64,000 nt of DNA from Pseudomonas putida W15Oct28 (lineage in GTDB: Bacteria; Pseudomonadota; Gammaproteobacteria; Pseudomonadales; Pseudomonadaceae): contig NZ_JENB01000005.1 in NCBI RefSeq assembly GCF_000708715.2, positions 124,001-188,000 of the forward strand, written 5' to 3'. How positions within the stretch are numbered: position 1 is the stretch's first letter; every line of letters starts with the position of its first letter. The translations under genes and the position numbers were made by a program. Shown here piece by piece: positions 9,229 to 18,077 of this stretch. The notes below the pieces were generated by a model. It was not told the origin of the DNA. It saw nothing but the letters and a program-made list of their open reading frames with translations, and searched no databases.

Positions 9229-10017
9229 ATGCAACTCGAAATCTTCCAGGTCGATGCATTTTCCGCTGAACCGTTCGGTGGCAACCCGGCGGCGGTAATC
9301 CCGCTTGAAGCCTGGCTGCCCGACGATGTGCTGCAGCGCATTGCCGAAGAAAACAACCTGTCGGAAACCGCCTACTTCGTGCGCAAGGGCGAAACCTTCG
9401 ACCTGCGCTGGTTCACCCCGACCGTGGAAGTTGACCTGTGCGGCCACGCCACCCTGGCGTCGGCTTATGTGCTGTTCGAGCAGCTGGGAGAGCAGGTGCA
9501 GGTGCTGCGCTTCAACACTCGCAGCGGCGAATTGCGCGTCAGCCGTGGCACCGACGGGCTGCTGGCCATGGACTTCCCGGCCAAGCAACCGGCCACAGTG
9601 GAAACCCCGGCGGGCCTGCTGCAAGCGCTGGGCCTGAGCCAGGCACAGGCGGTGTACCGCAGCGATGACTATGTAGTCGTGATCGATGACGCCCTGTTGC
9701 TCGACACACTGAAGCCGGATTTTGTGGCGCTGTCGGCCTTCGACGTGCGCGGCATTGCCGTGACGGCGGCAGGGCGTGGCTTTGATTTCGTCACCCGCTG
9801 GTTCGGCCCACGGGTTGGTGTGAACGAAGACCCGGTCACCGGCTCGGCACACACCTCGCTGGCGCCAGTGTGGGCTGAGCGCCTGGGCAAGCAGGTGCTG
9901 AGCTGCGAGCAGGGCGGGGCACGCAAAGGCCAGCTGCTGTGTGAAGTACCGGGCAATGGCCGGGTGATCATCAGCGGGCGAGCGGCGTTGTACCTGCGCG
10001 GTACCGCATACATCTAA
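9229..10017 (+). CDS. PhzF-family isomerase/epimerase-like protein
   Basis: The product (262 residues from the ATG at 9229) has the PhzF/diaminopimelate-epimerase-like double fold. The N-terminal motif QVDAFSAEPFGGNPAAVI is followed by ENNLSETAYFV with the family's catalytic glutamate, DLCGHATLASA, and near the end NEDPVTGSAHTSLAPVW. Members act as isomerases, mostly on unknown substrates. The ATG six bases upstream also fits; I choose 9229 for its spacing to AAGGAG. It ends just before a BIME. Confidence 0.9.
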   Translation: MQLEIFQVDAFSAEPFGGNPAAVIPLEAWLPDDVLQRIAEENNLSETAYFVRKGETFDLRWFTPTVEVDLCGHATLASAYVLFEQLGEQVQVLRFNTRSGELRVSRGTDGLLAMDFPAKQPATVETPAGLLQALGLSQAQAVYRSDDYVVVIDDALLLDTLKPDFVALSAFDVRGIAVTAAGRGFDFVTRWFGPRVGVNEDPVTGSAHTSLAPVWAERLGKQVLSCEQGGARKGQLLCEVPGNGRVIISGRAALYLRGTAYI

Positions 10018-10034
10018 GGGAGTGCACGGATATC

Positions 10035-10150
10035 TGTGGGAGCGGCCTTGCGTCGCGATTGGGCTGCAAAGCAGCCCCCCGGATTCAGCAACAGCGCGAT
10101 ATTCGGGGGCCGCTTTGCGGCCCAATCGCGACGCAAGGCCGCTCCCACAA
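10035..10150. repeat. BIME of the GGAGCGGCCTTGCGTCGCGAT type
   Basis: Two inverted REP-like units start TGTGGGAGCGGCCTTGCGTC and end in the complement. Inner complementary segments (GGGCTGC...GCGGCCC) surround about 40 unique bases. It belongs to a different REP subfamily from most repeats in the window; only the copy at 57751 is of the same kind. Confidence 0.85.
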
Positions 10151-10200
10151 AGAGCTGGCATCTATAATTGCTGGCCCAATCCTCGCTAAAGGAGCCAGCC

Positions 10201-10608
10201 ATGGCCATGGAAAAACAAGGCACCTGTCTGTGCGGCGCCACCACGCTCAAGGTCACCGTCGACAACACCCATATCAGCGCCTGCCATTGCAGCATGTGCC
10301 GCAAGTGGACCGGCGGGCCGTTGCTGGTGGTGCATTGCAGCCAGCCACCGGTGATCGAAGGGTGTGCTCCCAGCGTCTACGACTCGTCCGACTGGGCCCA
10401 GCGAGGCTTCTGCGGCCAATGCGGCACCCACCTGTATTACCGGCTGAAGGCCAACGACTTCCATGCGGTGCCGGTCGGCCTGCTGGATGGGGACCAGGCA
10501 TGGGATTTCGATCTGCAGATTTTTGTCGAGCAGAAGCCCGCCTGGTACTGCTTCGCCAACCAGACCAAAGAGCTGACCGGCCAAGAGGTGTTCGAGCAGA
10601 ACAGCTGA
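10201..10608 (+). CDS. GFA-family zinc-binding protein
   Basis: The family is named for glutathione-dependent formaldehyde-activating enzyme, but most members have no proven activity. The 135-residue protein carries the zinc-binding cysteines in order: CLCGAT near the N-terminus, ACHCSMCRKW about residues 27-34, and FCGQCGTHLYY about residues 72-80. The start at 10201 has AGGAGCC upstream. It lies between a BIME and a transporter gene with no operon partner. Confidence 0.88.
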   Translation: MAMEKQGTCLCGATTLKVTVDNTHISACHCSMCRKWTGGPLLVVHCSQPPVIEGCAPSVYDSSDWAQRGFCGQCGTHLYYRLKANDFHAVPVGLLDGDQAWDFDLQIFVEQKPAWYCFANQTKELTGQEVFEQNS

Positions 10609-10729
10609 TAGCCGTCTGTCGATACGTGTAGGGCTCATTCCTCCCGGGAATGCCACCATGCGCATTCATCTTTTGCCCGACACGCCGCATGCAGGTAGCC
10701 TGCGCCCATCTTGAAACAGGAGCAGACAC

Positions 10730-11671
10730 GTGAAACGCGGTGTGATGTACGCCGGCATGGCCGGTGCGTTATGGGGCATGGTGCTGATGGTTCCAGAGCT
10801 GCTGCCCGAGTTCAACCCGATGCTGCTGAGCAGCGTGCGCTACCTGATGGTCGGGGGGATCTCGCTGCTGCTGGCGCTGCCCATGGCGCGCCAGTTGCGC
10901 CAGCTCACCGCAAGCGATGCGTGGATGCTGCTGCGCTTGGCAGTGATCGGCAACCTGGTGTACTTCGTCTTTCTGGTGGCGGCGATCCAGCGGCTGGGTG
11001 TAGCCCCGGCCTCGCTGATCGTTGGTGTATTGCCGCTGACCATCACCCTGTACGGCCGCAACGACAGCGGCGCGGTGCCCCTGGCGCGGCTGGTCGGCCC
11101 GCTGGCGCTGATTCTTGCTGGCATGCTGTGCATCAACCTCGAAACCTTCGCGTTTGCCCCCGGCGATATCGGTGACAAGCTGATGGGCCTGTTCTACGCG
11201 CTGGCTGCCCTGGCCTGCTGGACCTGGTACGCAGTGCAGAACAGCCGCTACCTGAAACAGTGCGGCCATTTCGACAGCCATCAGTGGTCGGTGCTGTGCG
11301 GGGTGATGACGGGCCTGGCCAGCCTGTTGATGGTTGCAGGCCTTGCGCTATGGCAGCCACAACAGTTGCAGGTGGAGGCGCCAATGTCGCGTTGGTGGTT
11401 GTTCTGGGCCGCCAGCCTGGCTTGCGCGGTTTTGGGTTCGTGGCTGGCCATGGCGCTGTGGAACGCCGCATCCAAACGCCTGCCGTTGACCTTGAGCGGG
11501 CAACTGATCGTGTTCGAAACCCTGTTCGCGCTGTTGTATGCCTTTGTTTGGCGTCAGACCGGGCCGAGCCTGCTGGAAGCCACGGCGATCGTGCTGGTGG
11601 TGGGCGGTGTGCTGTGGTCGATGCGCCAGCATGAAACGCCACGTGAGCTTGCCAAGCCGGTGCATTCCTGA
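10730..11671 (+). CDS. DMT-superfamily (EamA) transporter
   Basis: This inner-membrane transporter has 313 residues and about ten hydrophobic helices, arranged as two EamA-like halves (first half starting MAGALWGMV, second about LMGLFYALAALACWTWYAVQNSRYL). Such proteins usually export small metabolites. The start is a GTG at 10730 with AGGAG ten bases upstream. No regulator is adjacent, so the substrate is unknown. Confidence 0.85.
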   Translation: MKRGVMYAGMAGALWGMVLMVPELLPEFNPMLLSSVRYLMVGGISLLLALPMARQLRQLTASDAWMLLRLAVIGNLVYFVFLVAAIQRLGVAPASLIVGVLPLTITLYGRNDSGAVPLARLVGPLALILAGMLCINLETFAFAPGDIGDKLMGLFYALAALACWTWYAVQNSRYLKQCGHFDSHQWSVLCGVMTGLASLLMVAGLALWQPQQLQVEAPMSRWWLFWAASLACAVLGSWLAMALWNAASKRLPLTLSGQLIVFETLFALLYAFVWRQTGPSLLEATAIVLVVGGVLWSMRQHETPRELAKPVHS

Positions 11672-11710
11672 GAAAAAGGCGGCTTTGTTTTTAAGCGTTG
11701 GAGTGTGCCC

Positions 11711-11908
11711 ATGAGCCAAGAACTACAGATCATCGACCTGGTCGAGGGTGAAGGCAAAGCCGCCGTCAAAGGCGCCCTGATCACCACCCAGTACACCGGC
11801 TGGCTGGCCGACGGCAGCGAGCTCGACTCATCCTGGTCACGCGGCAAGCCGTTCCAGTGCGTGATCGGCACCGGTCGGGTGATCAAGGGCTGGGACCACG
11901 TTCTTTAA
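11711..11908 (+). pseudogene. FKBP-type peptidyl-prolyl isomerase, 5' fragment cut by element
   Basis: The first 61 codons encode the start of a small FKBP-type prolyl isomerase (MSQELQIIDLVEGEGKAAV...FQCVIGTGRVIKGW). At the GAC codon 11894 the reading frame enters the mobile element and ends after four codons (DHVL, stop 11906-11908). The missing C-terminal half is at 21546-21701. The host gene is therefore interrupted but not mutated. Confidence 0.9.
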
Positions 11909-11914
11909 ATGTGA
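11894..11914. other. attL: left junction of the element
   Basis: Chromosomal CTGG (11890-11893) meets the shared GACCA, then element sequence CGTTCTTTAAATGTGA. The terminal AAATGTGA (11907-11914) is the exact reverse complement of TCACATTT at the other end (21527-21534). In the reconstructed attP these arms are symmetric about the GA at 11894-11895. Confidence 0.85.
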
Positions 11915-11955
11915 CCCTATGGGCTGGTATGCTCGCCCGCCCTTAGGAGACCGCA

Positions 11956-13614
11956 ATGAAACAGGCCATATCTTACGTTCGCTTTTCCAGCTTTCGGCAG
12001 TACAGCTCTAACTCTGTAGAGCGCCAGCAGCGTGAGATAGCCAAGTGGCTGGAAAAGAATCCTGACTACAGGTTGAGCGACCTAAGGTTTGAGGACCTGG
12101 CGAAATCCGGCTTCAAGGGGGAGCACGTCGGGAAGGGCGGGGGCTTCGGCAAGCTCCTCGATACGGTCAAGGCTGGAGTGATCAGAGAGGGTGACGTTGT
12201 TCTGGTTGAGGCTATCGACCGAACGGGGCGCCTGGATACTGTAGACATGCTCGACTTGCTCACGCCCATCCTGAAGGCCGGTGTATCAATTGTCACCCTG
12301 GATGACGGGAACGTCTACAACCGAGCAAACGCCAACGGCTCATATATCCACCTGCTGATAGGCAAGATTCAGGCTGCCAACCTGTACTCGGTGAACCTGT
12401 CCCGTGTGACCATCCAGTCTTACGACATCCGCCGTGCCAGGGCGCTGGCGCTATCGGATCAAAGTACGGAAAGCACGGGGCCGAAGGTAAAACGGCACAC
12501 GCCCGTCTGGTTGACCGTTGAAGGCGTTGTCATCGAGCGGATTGCCAAGCACGTCAAAGCCGCCTTTGAGCTGTACGCGGCTGGCGTTGGGAAGGCCACT
12601 ATCTCTGTGCGTATGCGGGAAACTGGCGAGCCGGAGCTTGCTAAGTGCTCGGGGCCTACCGTCGAAGGCTGGTTACGAAACAGGACCGTCATCGGGTACT
12701 GGAACGACATCCCTAACGTCTACGAGGCGATCATTGAGCCGGACCTGTTCGTCCGTGCCCAGCAGCGGGGCAAGGAAGCAAAGACGACTCGCCCGGCAAA
12801 GACTGCAAAGCACTTCCTTGTCGGCCTGGTGAAGTGTGGCCACTGCGGCGGGAACTACATAATGCAGAACAAGGACGGCCACCCGCACAGTATGCGGTGC
12901 CTCAATCGTCAGCGGCTCAAGGATGCAGGGTGCGACAACACACGCACCATCCCGAAGCCTGTCCTTGACTACATCCGCGTTAACACCTCCCTCGGTGCGG
13001 TGGAGACTGCATTCCAGCGCCAGCAACTAACCGTCAACCAGAAACGGATACTCGCCATCCAGGGCGAGCTTGAAGACGTTGCACGGAAACTCTCTGACCT
13101 GGCCAAGGCCATCGAAACGGTTGGAGCTATCCCTGAAGTCATCAGCCAGCTAACAGCCCGGCAAGCTGAGCGGGAAGCACTCAATGCCGAACTGGTAGTG
13201 TTGGAACGCACGGAAAGCCCGCTCGATACCTTTGGCGCCGTCCGTGTTGAGGGTGAACTACTGGAGGATGATTCCATTAAGCTGGCGGCATTGCTGAAGG
13301 GCGTCGGCTACTCCATCACTGTCAGAAGTGACGCAAGGATGACGGTCAACTGGCCGGGCGAGGAGGGGCTTGAATGGGCGTACAAAGGTACTGAGCGGTC
13401 CACAGGCTATTACCTGCTTCGCCACTACGAGACTACCGTCCAGGATGAGCCAGCAGCGAACCCGCTTGGGTTGAAATTTAAGCCACTGGATGAACTGATA
13501 AAGGTGTTCCCGAAGCCGCACCTTGTGCCCAAGCCAGAACGGACAGCCGATCAACTCGACCAGTTGAACCCGTTGCAGCAACTACTTAGAAGGCACAACC
13601 AGCACCAGCCTTGA
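11956..13614 (+). CDS. Large serine recombinase (site-specific integrase)
   Basis: This enzyme most likely integrates and excises the element. The 552-residue protein has the resolvase catalytic domain (ISYVRFSSFRQ with catalytic Ser11, and the EAIDRTGR motif). A recombinase domain follows, then a zinc ribbon with Cys294, Cys297, Cys315 and Cys326 (KCGHCGG...RC...GC), then a coiled-coil stretch (about residues 355-410) and a C-terminal tail. This is the layout of phage-type large serine integrases. It starts 42 bases inside attL and reads into the element, with AGGAG ahead of the ATG. No separate excision-directionality factor is recognisable, although one of the small genes could serve. Confidence 0.95.
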   Translation: MKQAISYVRFSSFRQYSSNSVERQQREIAKWLEKNPDYRLSDLRFEDLAKSGFKGEHVGKGGGFGKLLDTVKAGVIREGDVVLVEAIDRTGRLDTVDMLDLLTPILKAGVSIVTLDDGNVYNRANANGSYIHLLIGKIQAANLYSVNLSRVTIQSYDIRRARALALSDQSTESTGPKVKRHTPVWLTVEGVVIERIAKHVKAAFELYAAGVGKATISVRMRETGEPELAKCSGPTVEGWLRNRTVIGYWNDIPNVYEAIIEPDLFVRAQQRGKEAKTTRPAKTAKHFLVGLVKCGHCGGNYIMQNKDGHPHSMRCLNRQRLKDAGCDNTRTIPKPVLDYIRVNTSLGAVETAFQRQQLTVNQKRILAIQGELEDVARKLSDLAKAIETVGAIPEVISQLTARQAEREALNAELVVLERTESPLDTFGAVRVEGELLEDDSIKLAALLKGVGYSITVRSDARMTVNWPGEEGLEWAYKGTERSTGYYLLRHYETTVQDEPAANPLGLKFKPLDELIKVFPKPHLVPKPERTADQLDQLNPLQQLLRRHNQHQP

Positions 13615-13661
13615 TGACAAAGCTGTGGGGGCTGAAGGCAGTCCCTAGCGCTCCAAGGTCT

Positions 13662-14987
13662 TTATCGCTTAACTAGTCGATGCCATATGTAACCTGGACG
13701 TTTTTTGTACGACTGAAGTTGCCGGATTGCTGGCAGTGTTTCAGTCAGTCCTGTTGATACCGACGCTAGGAGTGAAGGTACTAACGCAACTGCTGAGCCA
13801 GTGCCGATTGCCAAGCCAATACCACCAAGCGATAGAAGCGTCCCCTTCAGGAAGCCGGCGCCTATTTGCCCTACCGCTCCGCGTATCTCATCTACCTGAG
13901 GCATAATGTCCCTGTGGAAAAGTGCCTCACACTTTCGGTCAAATGCGTTTGCATCTGTGCCATAAAGCTCATCACTTACGGAAAGTAATGAACTATTGAA
14001 GCGCTCAAAGGCGCCTGCGTGCTTGTCTCTTAGCGTGACTATAGTGTCAGGGGATTCAATATTGATAAAGCTATTATTCAATTCCAGGAACTTGACGCAC
14101 GGTGAAATAGTGTCAGTTCCCGTAGTGTTTGAAAGCGAGAGTAAGGTTGATTCAAACTGGGACTCGGTTAAGTAAGTATTGCCCAGCTCTTGTGCAAGTG
14201 CTGCCTGGTTGCATATGGCTTTTAAGCGAGCGATGATCGCCTGGTTTGTGGCCTGGTAAGCCCAGTGCTTAAACTTCTCCTCGGATAGTATTTCGTTCTT
14301 ATCCCAGGTTTCCCTGTAATAGATTCTGCCGCCTTCGCGCCTGAAGTTGTCCGTTGTGGAGTGCTTAAAGAGAGACACTCCTGAATACAGGTGGTCATTG
14401 TTGAATGTTACAACAAGAGCTGAGCGCCGTTTGACGTGAGCCTCCTCTCTTAATATGTACATGTCATTATTATCGCCCGCTATGGCTGACTTGAGGATTG
14501 CATTCGAGTGCGCGAAGTCATGGATTGCGGGAGAAATTGAGGACCTGAAAGCATCCTCCGAAATGAGTAAGGGAATTTCTTCGCTAGGTTTGTCATAGTA
14601 GTCAATCGGGTATATGGCGACAAATCCAGCCCTTATCAACGGGTGCAGCCAGCTATAAAATTGTAGTCCTGCAAGCAGCTTTTCATAACTGATGTTCGAG
14701 TCAGCCGATACTAACGGATCGTTCAATACTACGCGATTGTATACCAGCAGAGACGAGAGAGTGCTTTCTCTTGAGAACTGGGCTGACCATGTGCTGAATT
14801 GGGCGTTAAGTCGAGCATCCTTAGGGTGAGCTTCAACTTCCTTAAAAATGCCGCTCTGCCTAGCCTTGACGAAATATGTGAGGCGGCGGCTCAGTTCGTG
14901 TTTTGGTACACGCTCCAAGTCTACAACGCCACCATTAGGCTTGAGTAATTCGCACTCTATCAATAGGTCTAATGCTTGATTGCTCAT
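13662..14987 (-). CDS. Unknown 441-residue protein with hydrophobic C-terminus
   Basis: I do not recognise this family. The protein is mostly soluble and helical with no signal peptide. Near the C-terminus (about residues 375-420) it has a hydrophobic, glycine-rich stretch (GTLLSLGGIGLAIGTGSAVA and following) long enough for one or two membrane passes, then a basic tail. The gene is AT-rich, stands alone on the reverse strand between the integrase and a small gene, and starts at an ATG with AGGGA upstream. Cargo genes beside phage and satellite integrases are often anti-phage or toxin genes, and a soluble sensor with a membrane-active tail would fit. That role is inference only. Confidence 0.8.
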   Translation of the reverse strand: MSNQALDLLIECELLKPNGGVVDLERVPKHELSRRLTYFVKARQSGIFKEVEAHPKDARLNAQFSTWSAQFSRESTLSSLLVYNRVVLNDPLVSADSNISYEKLLAGLQFYSWLHPLIRAGFVAIYPIDYYDKPSEEIPLLISEDAFRSSISPAIHDFAHSNAILKSAIAGDNNDMYILREEAHVKRRSALVVTFNNDHLYSGVSLFKHSTTDNFRREGGRIYYRETWDKNEILSEEKFKHWAYQATNQAIIARLKAICNQAALAQELGNTYLTESQFESTLLSLSNTTGTDTISPCVKFLELNNSFINIESPDTIVTLRDKHAGAFERFNSSLLSVSDELYGTDANAFDRKCEALFHRDIMPQVDEIRGAVGQIGAGFLKGTLLSLGGIGLAIGTGSAVALVPSLLASVSTGLTETLPAIRQLQSYKKRPGYIWHRLVKR

Positions 14988-15057
14988 TGTTCCCTCAAAT
15001 CTTCAGTAGGCACGATAGGTTTGAAAAGTGGCTCAGTCGATGGTGGCTCGCAGTGCA

Positions 15058-15264
15058 TCAATATCGGATGCGTTCAATCGCTGAAGCGATAGCATCCGCG
15101 TTTGTGTCGAGGGCCTGCAAAGCTACCATTGCATTGTCGTGGACGTTCACAGAGCCACGCTGGCGTATCCAGGTGCTCACTTCCTCGATGGCGGCTCTCA
15201 GGGCTGTCTGGTTCATCATCAGTAGTTCTAGGGCATCAGCGGTTGCAGCGGCCTTGTCGTCCAT
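15058..15264 (-). CDS. Small helical protein of unknown function
   Basis: The 68-residue product (MDDKAAATADALELLMMNQT start) is predicted all-helical, acidic, and contains the WIRQRGS motif in its centre. Small helical proteins of this sort recur in Pseudomonas accessory regions without known function. I use the ATG at 15264, which has AAGGAA eight bases upstream; an ATG at 15297 would add 11 residues with a poorer site. It precedes the 441-residue gene in the same direction by 70 bases. Confidence 0.65.
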   Translation of the reverse strand: MDDKAAATADALELLMMNQTALRAAIEEVSTWIRQRGSVNVHDNAMVALQALDTNADAIASAIERIRY

Positions 15265-15617
15265 ATCGTTGATTTCCTTATCCCGGCGGTGATGCACAGT
15301 TCTGGGATATTACATGACGGTAAGGCTTGCTGGCAGGGCTCTGGGCTGGAATTTAAGCTGAGTGGGGGGCAATTTTTCCAGGGCGGCTGCCACCTAAAAT
15401 TTTTTCTACGGTACCTGCCCTGTTCGGAATATGGCCTGTGATCCAGGCAGTAAAATATCAGATAGGGTATCGGGGAAAGCGGCTGAAACTTAGTCAGATG
15501 GCAAGCGGTGCTTAATACCCTTTGCGGCTCGCCAGGGGACCGGTAATCGTCTTTTTGAAATATCCTCTGGGTGACACAGGCCATCCGGGATTTTTTCTGT
15601 AATCGCTCCCTATAGCG
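15265..15617. other. Gap with no convincing gene
   Basis: A 118-codon reverse-strand reading frame runs through here (15228-15584), but it has proline/serine-rich, non-globular composition, no ribosome binding site and overlaps the small gene. I see AT-rich tracts (AAAATTTTTT at about 15395) that may contain a leftward promoter for the small gene, but no clear hexamers. Confidence 0.4.
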
Positions 15618-16163
15618 TTACACAGCCGCTTTCATTGCACGCTGTACGGTGCTCAGGCTCACTCCCAGGCTCTCGGCAGCCTTGCGGAACGATTGCCCCT
15701 CAGCGATAGCGGTACGGATAGCATCATCATCCACTGTCTTGGTGCGGCCCTTGTAGACGCCTTTCTCCTTAGCCTTGGCGATGCCTTCCCGCTGGCGCTC
15801 TCTAATCATTGACCGCTCAAACTCAGCAAAGCTGCCCATCATCGAGAGCATCAGCTTCTGCATCGGGTTGTCTTCACCAGTGAACTCAAGCTGTTCCTTG
15901 TTGAAGCGGATATGGATTCCACGTTTGTTCAGGTCCTCTACCAGTTTCAGCAGGTCGGCCAGGGAGCGGGCTAGGCGGTCGATGGAGTGGACTACGATAG
16001 AGTCCCCTTCGCGGACATACTCAAGCATCGCCTGGAGCTGGGGGCGCTCTGTGGTAGCCCCGCTCACTTTCTCAGTGAAAACCTTGTCCAGGGTGATGCC
16101 GTCAAGCTGGCGGTCTGTGTTCTGGTCAACCGAGCTAACGCGAATGTATCCGACCTTTGCCAT
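15618..16163 (-). CDS. Resolvase/invertase-type serine recombinase
   Basis: This is a second, small serine recombinase (181 residues). It has catalytic Ser in GYIRVSSVDQ, the HSIDRLARS motif, the long E helix (PMQKLMLSMMGSFAEFERSMIRERQREGI) and a C-terminal helix-turn-helix (FRKAAESLGVSLSTVQRAMK). The fold is that of Tn3 resolvases and Hin/Gin invertases. The start at 16163 matches the family start MAKVGYIRVSS; an ATG at 16184 would add seven residues. Inverted TGTATTCA repeats sit directly upstream. A role in resolving multimers of an excised circle or in inverting a segment is possible. Confidence 0.92.
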   Translation of the reverse strand: MAKVGYIRVSSVDQNTDRQLDGITLDKVFTEKVSGATTERPQLQAMLEYVREGDSIVVHSIDRLARSLADLLKLVEDLNKRGIHIRFNKEQLEFTGEDNPMQKLMLSMMGSFAEFERSMIRERQREGIAKAKEKGVYKGRTKTVDDDAIRTAIAEGQSFRKAAESLGVSLSTVQRAMKAAV

Positions 16164-16172
16164 TTCCTTGCC

Positions 16173-16307
16173 CTCTGTATTCATTTGCCTCTAGATACAG
16201 AGAGTATGGCTGTATTCAAAATCAAAAGCAACGCTAATGAATACGGATTCTAGGTGTGCCCTGTATTCACTTCTTTGTGTTCTCAAGGGTGTACTCATCT
16301 GAATACA
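16173..16307. promoter_or_regulatory. res-like cluster of TGTATTCA inverted repeats
   Basis: Three inverted-repeat pairs lie upstream of the small recombinase gene. The first is CTCTGTAT...ATACAGAG (16173-16202, 30 bp). The second is TGTATTCA...TGAATACg (16211-16245, 35 bp). The third is TGTATTCA...TGAATACA (16262-16307), with an extra near-copy TGTACTCA at 16290. Unequal spacing of paired half-sites beside the gene is typical of resolvase res sites, where the same sites repress the recombinase gene. Confidence 0.65.
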
Positions 16308-16335
16308 AGCGTGGCTTTCCTCCAGGCACAAAAAT

Positions 16336-16353
16336 GCCCGCACGGTGGCGGGC
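16336..16353 (-). terminator. Leftward Rho-independent terminator
   Basis: On the reverse strand GCCCGC-CACCGT-GCGGGC is followed by ATTTTTG (A-run at 16330-16334 on the forward strand). It would end the leftward transcript of the genes between 16575 and 21043 before the small recombinase. The stretch 16354-16574 holds no gene, only GC-rich complementary segments such as AGGGCCC...GGGGCCT near 16470-16490. Confidence 0.75.
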
Positions 16354-16574
16354 TGGAGAGAGGTGCAAAACATTGATTTTCTGAGGGCACGCCCTGTAGC
16401 GGTAACTCCGCACAGAAACTGTTGAAAATCTGACTCAAGGGATAAGTTCTTAACCCCCTGCGATGCAGGGCCCTGTTAATAGGGGCCTGTAGGGGTGTGA
16501 GGGTGCGAGAGAGCCAGAACAGACGCCCGAGGGCAATTAGATACTGGTTAGATCGGCAATTAGTTATCGGGGTA

Positions 16575-18077
16575 TCAGGCTGCGGCTCTGTACCTGTCCT
16601 CTACCCCTGGTAGGCGTTCCAGCCACTGTGGGTAGCCTTCAAAAGGTACGTTCCACTTCGTATAGCGGGGCTGGCTCCGGTAGTCCTGGCGTGCCTTCTC
16701 AATTGCATCATCAAGATTTGCCAGTACGGCTACCCGAGCATCTACAACCGCTACTGTTGTGCATAGGCCAACGTCGAGCAAGGCTTGCCACGTTGGTTCA
16801 AGGGAGACGTACAAGTTTTCAATGTAGCTTTGCTGGTCTGATCCGCAGGCTTCCCAGCTCCACTGATCCGGGGCAGGGATAGCGGGAGAAAGGATGTTCA
16901 AGTGCATCCGCTTCAGCAACCGTGCTTCAAGCATTTGAGCGGGAATGTCGAGACCCTGTAGTGCTGCCTGTGCGGCTTCGATCATCGACTTAATCAACAT
17001 CGCCTTGTCTGCATCCAGTGCTGCAACGGACGGCTTCCAAGGGTTGCTTGGGCAGTAGTAGCGGAGTGGCGACCATGTAGCGTTGCCAATCTGTAGGAAT
17101 CGGCTACGGGCTGTACCCTGCTTATCGTTGGTCTGCGTAAGGTAGATACCCAACACTTGCACCAGCTTCAGCATATGGCGGCAATTATCCCTCTGCTGCC
17201 CCCCAGGGAGCAGGTCAGAGAAACGGGCAAGTTCGTCGCGGAGCACGCCCAGCTCAGAGTCTACTGGGCAATTGGCGGCAGTGAACTTCTTACTGCCTGT
17301 CCTGCCATTCTGGATAGCATCAAGTTGCTGCAACACTTCCACATCCAAGGCTTCAAGCTCTGCCTTGGTGTATCGGCGGTCGAGTGGTTCGTATAGTTCG
17401 TCGCCCTGGTGTTTGAAGACTGTCCCGGCCAGGCGGAGCTTTACTGTTCGCTGGGGAATCTTGTCTAGTTCATCTAGGAAGGTGTCCAGCTCGGGGCCTA
17501 GGAAATCAGCGATCTTCTGTAGCACCTGATCCCGAGGCATATCCTCAGTGATGTTCCACTTCCGTTTACGGGCAGATACAGGGATAGAGGCGCCAGCCCA
17601 AGAGTTGACTGGCTTGTTGCTCTGCTGCTGGTTGAGCTTTGCAATGCCGGTGAACAAGTTCTCTGGAGTGGTGAGGCCGGTGCTGCCATCGCGACCAACA
17701 AGGGGCTGGACGTGGCAAAGCTGGAACAAGTCTTTGCCGTGGCCACCTGTTACCCAGCCGTAGCGTTGCTTGCGGTAAACGTGCAATTCGTAGAGTAGGT
17801 GTAGGCCAGTGGCCATGATGCCCTGGTAGGTCTGGACCGTCCCCGCTCGCTTGGCTTGATCTAGGAACCAATATCCGAAGGCACACTCCAGTAGGCGAAG
17901 TTTGCGACGTTCGATCTTCTTTTGCCTGGCGGTTAGGGTTGGCGCCTTCTGCTGGCGCTCCACTGCCTTGGCACAAGCTCTGCTGCAAGTGGATGATCCC
18001 CCAGGACGACGCCGAAACATCATCCCGCACTTGGTGCAAGGGTACTCAGGATGCTTTTTGTTCTCGGCTGTTGCCAT
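16575..18077 (-). CDS. Unknown 500-residue protein, N-terminal zinc finger and HNH-like patch
   Basis: I do not recognise the family. The N-terminus has a C-x2-C-x13-C-x3-C finger (Cys14, Cys17, Cys31, Cys35), followed by a basic helix. Around residue 120 the segment LCHVQPLVGRDGSTGLTTPENLF has the spacing of an HNH-nuclease core (H..PL.GG...NL), but several canonical positions are missing. The remaining 350 residues are helical. It overlaps the upstream 58-residue gene by 32 bases and ends just before the terminator. A DNA-processing or DNA-binding role is plausible. Confidence 0.8.
   Translation of the reverse strand: MATAENKKHPEYPCTKCGMMFRRRPGGSSTCSRACAKAVERQQKAPTLTARQKKIERRKLRLLECAFGYWFLDQAKRAGTVQTYQGIMATGLHLLYELHVYRKQRYGWVTGGHGKDLFQLCHVQPLVGRDGSTGLTTPENLFTGIAKLNQQQSNKPVNSWAGASIPVSARKRKWNITEDMPRDQVLQKIADFLGPELDTFLDELDKIPQRTVKLRLAGTVFKHQGDELYEPLDRRYTKAELEALDVEVLQQLDAIQNGRTGSKKFTAANCPVDSELGVLRDELARFSDLLPGGQQRDNCRHMLKLVQVLGIYLTQTNDKQGTARSRFLQIGNATWSPLRYYCPSNPWKPSVAALDADKAMLIKSMIEAAQAALQGLDIPAQMLEARLLKRMHLNILSPAIPAPDQWSWEACGSDQQSYIENLYVSLEPTWQALLDVGLCTTVAVVDARVAVLANLDDAIEKARQDYRSQPRYTKWNVPFEGYPQWLERLPGVEDRYRAAA

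Noticed and set aside
11894..11898. A tRNA-type or long direct-repeat attachment site
   Set aside because: No tRNA gene is present, and sequence identity between the junctions is only five bases, as expected for a large serine integrase and not a tyrosine integrase.
15228..15584. 118-codon reverse-strand frame in the element
   Set aside because: No ribosome binding site, non-globular composition and overlap with a better-supported small gene.
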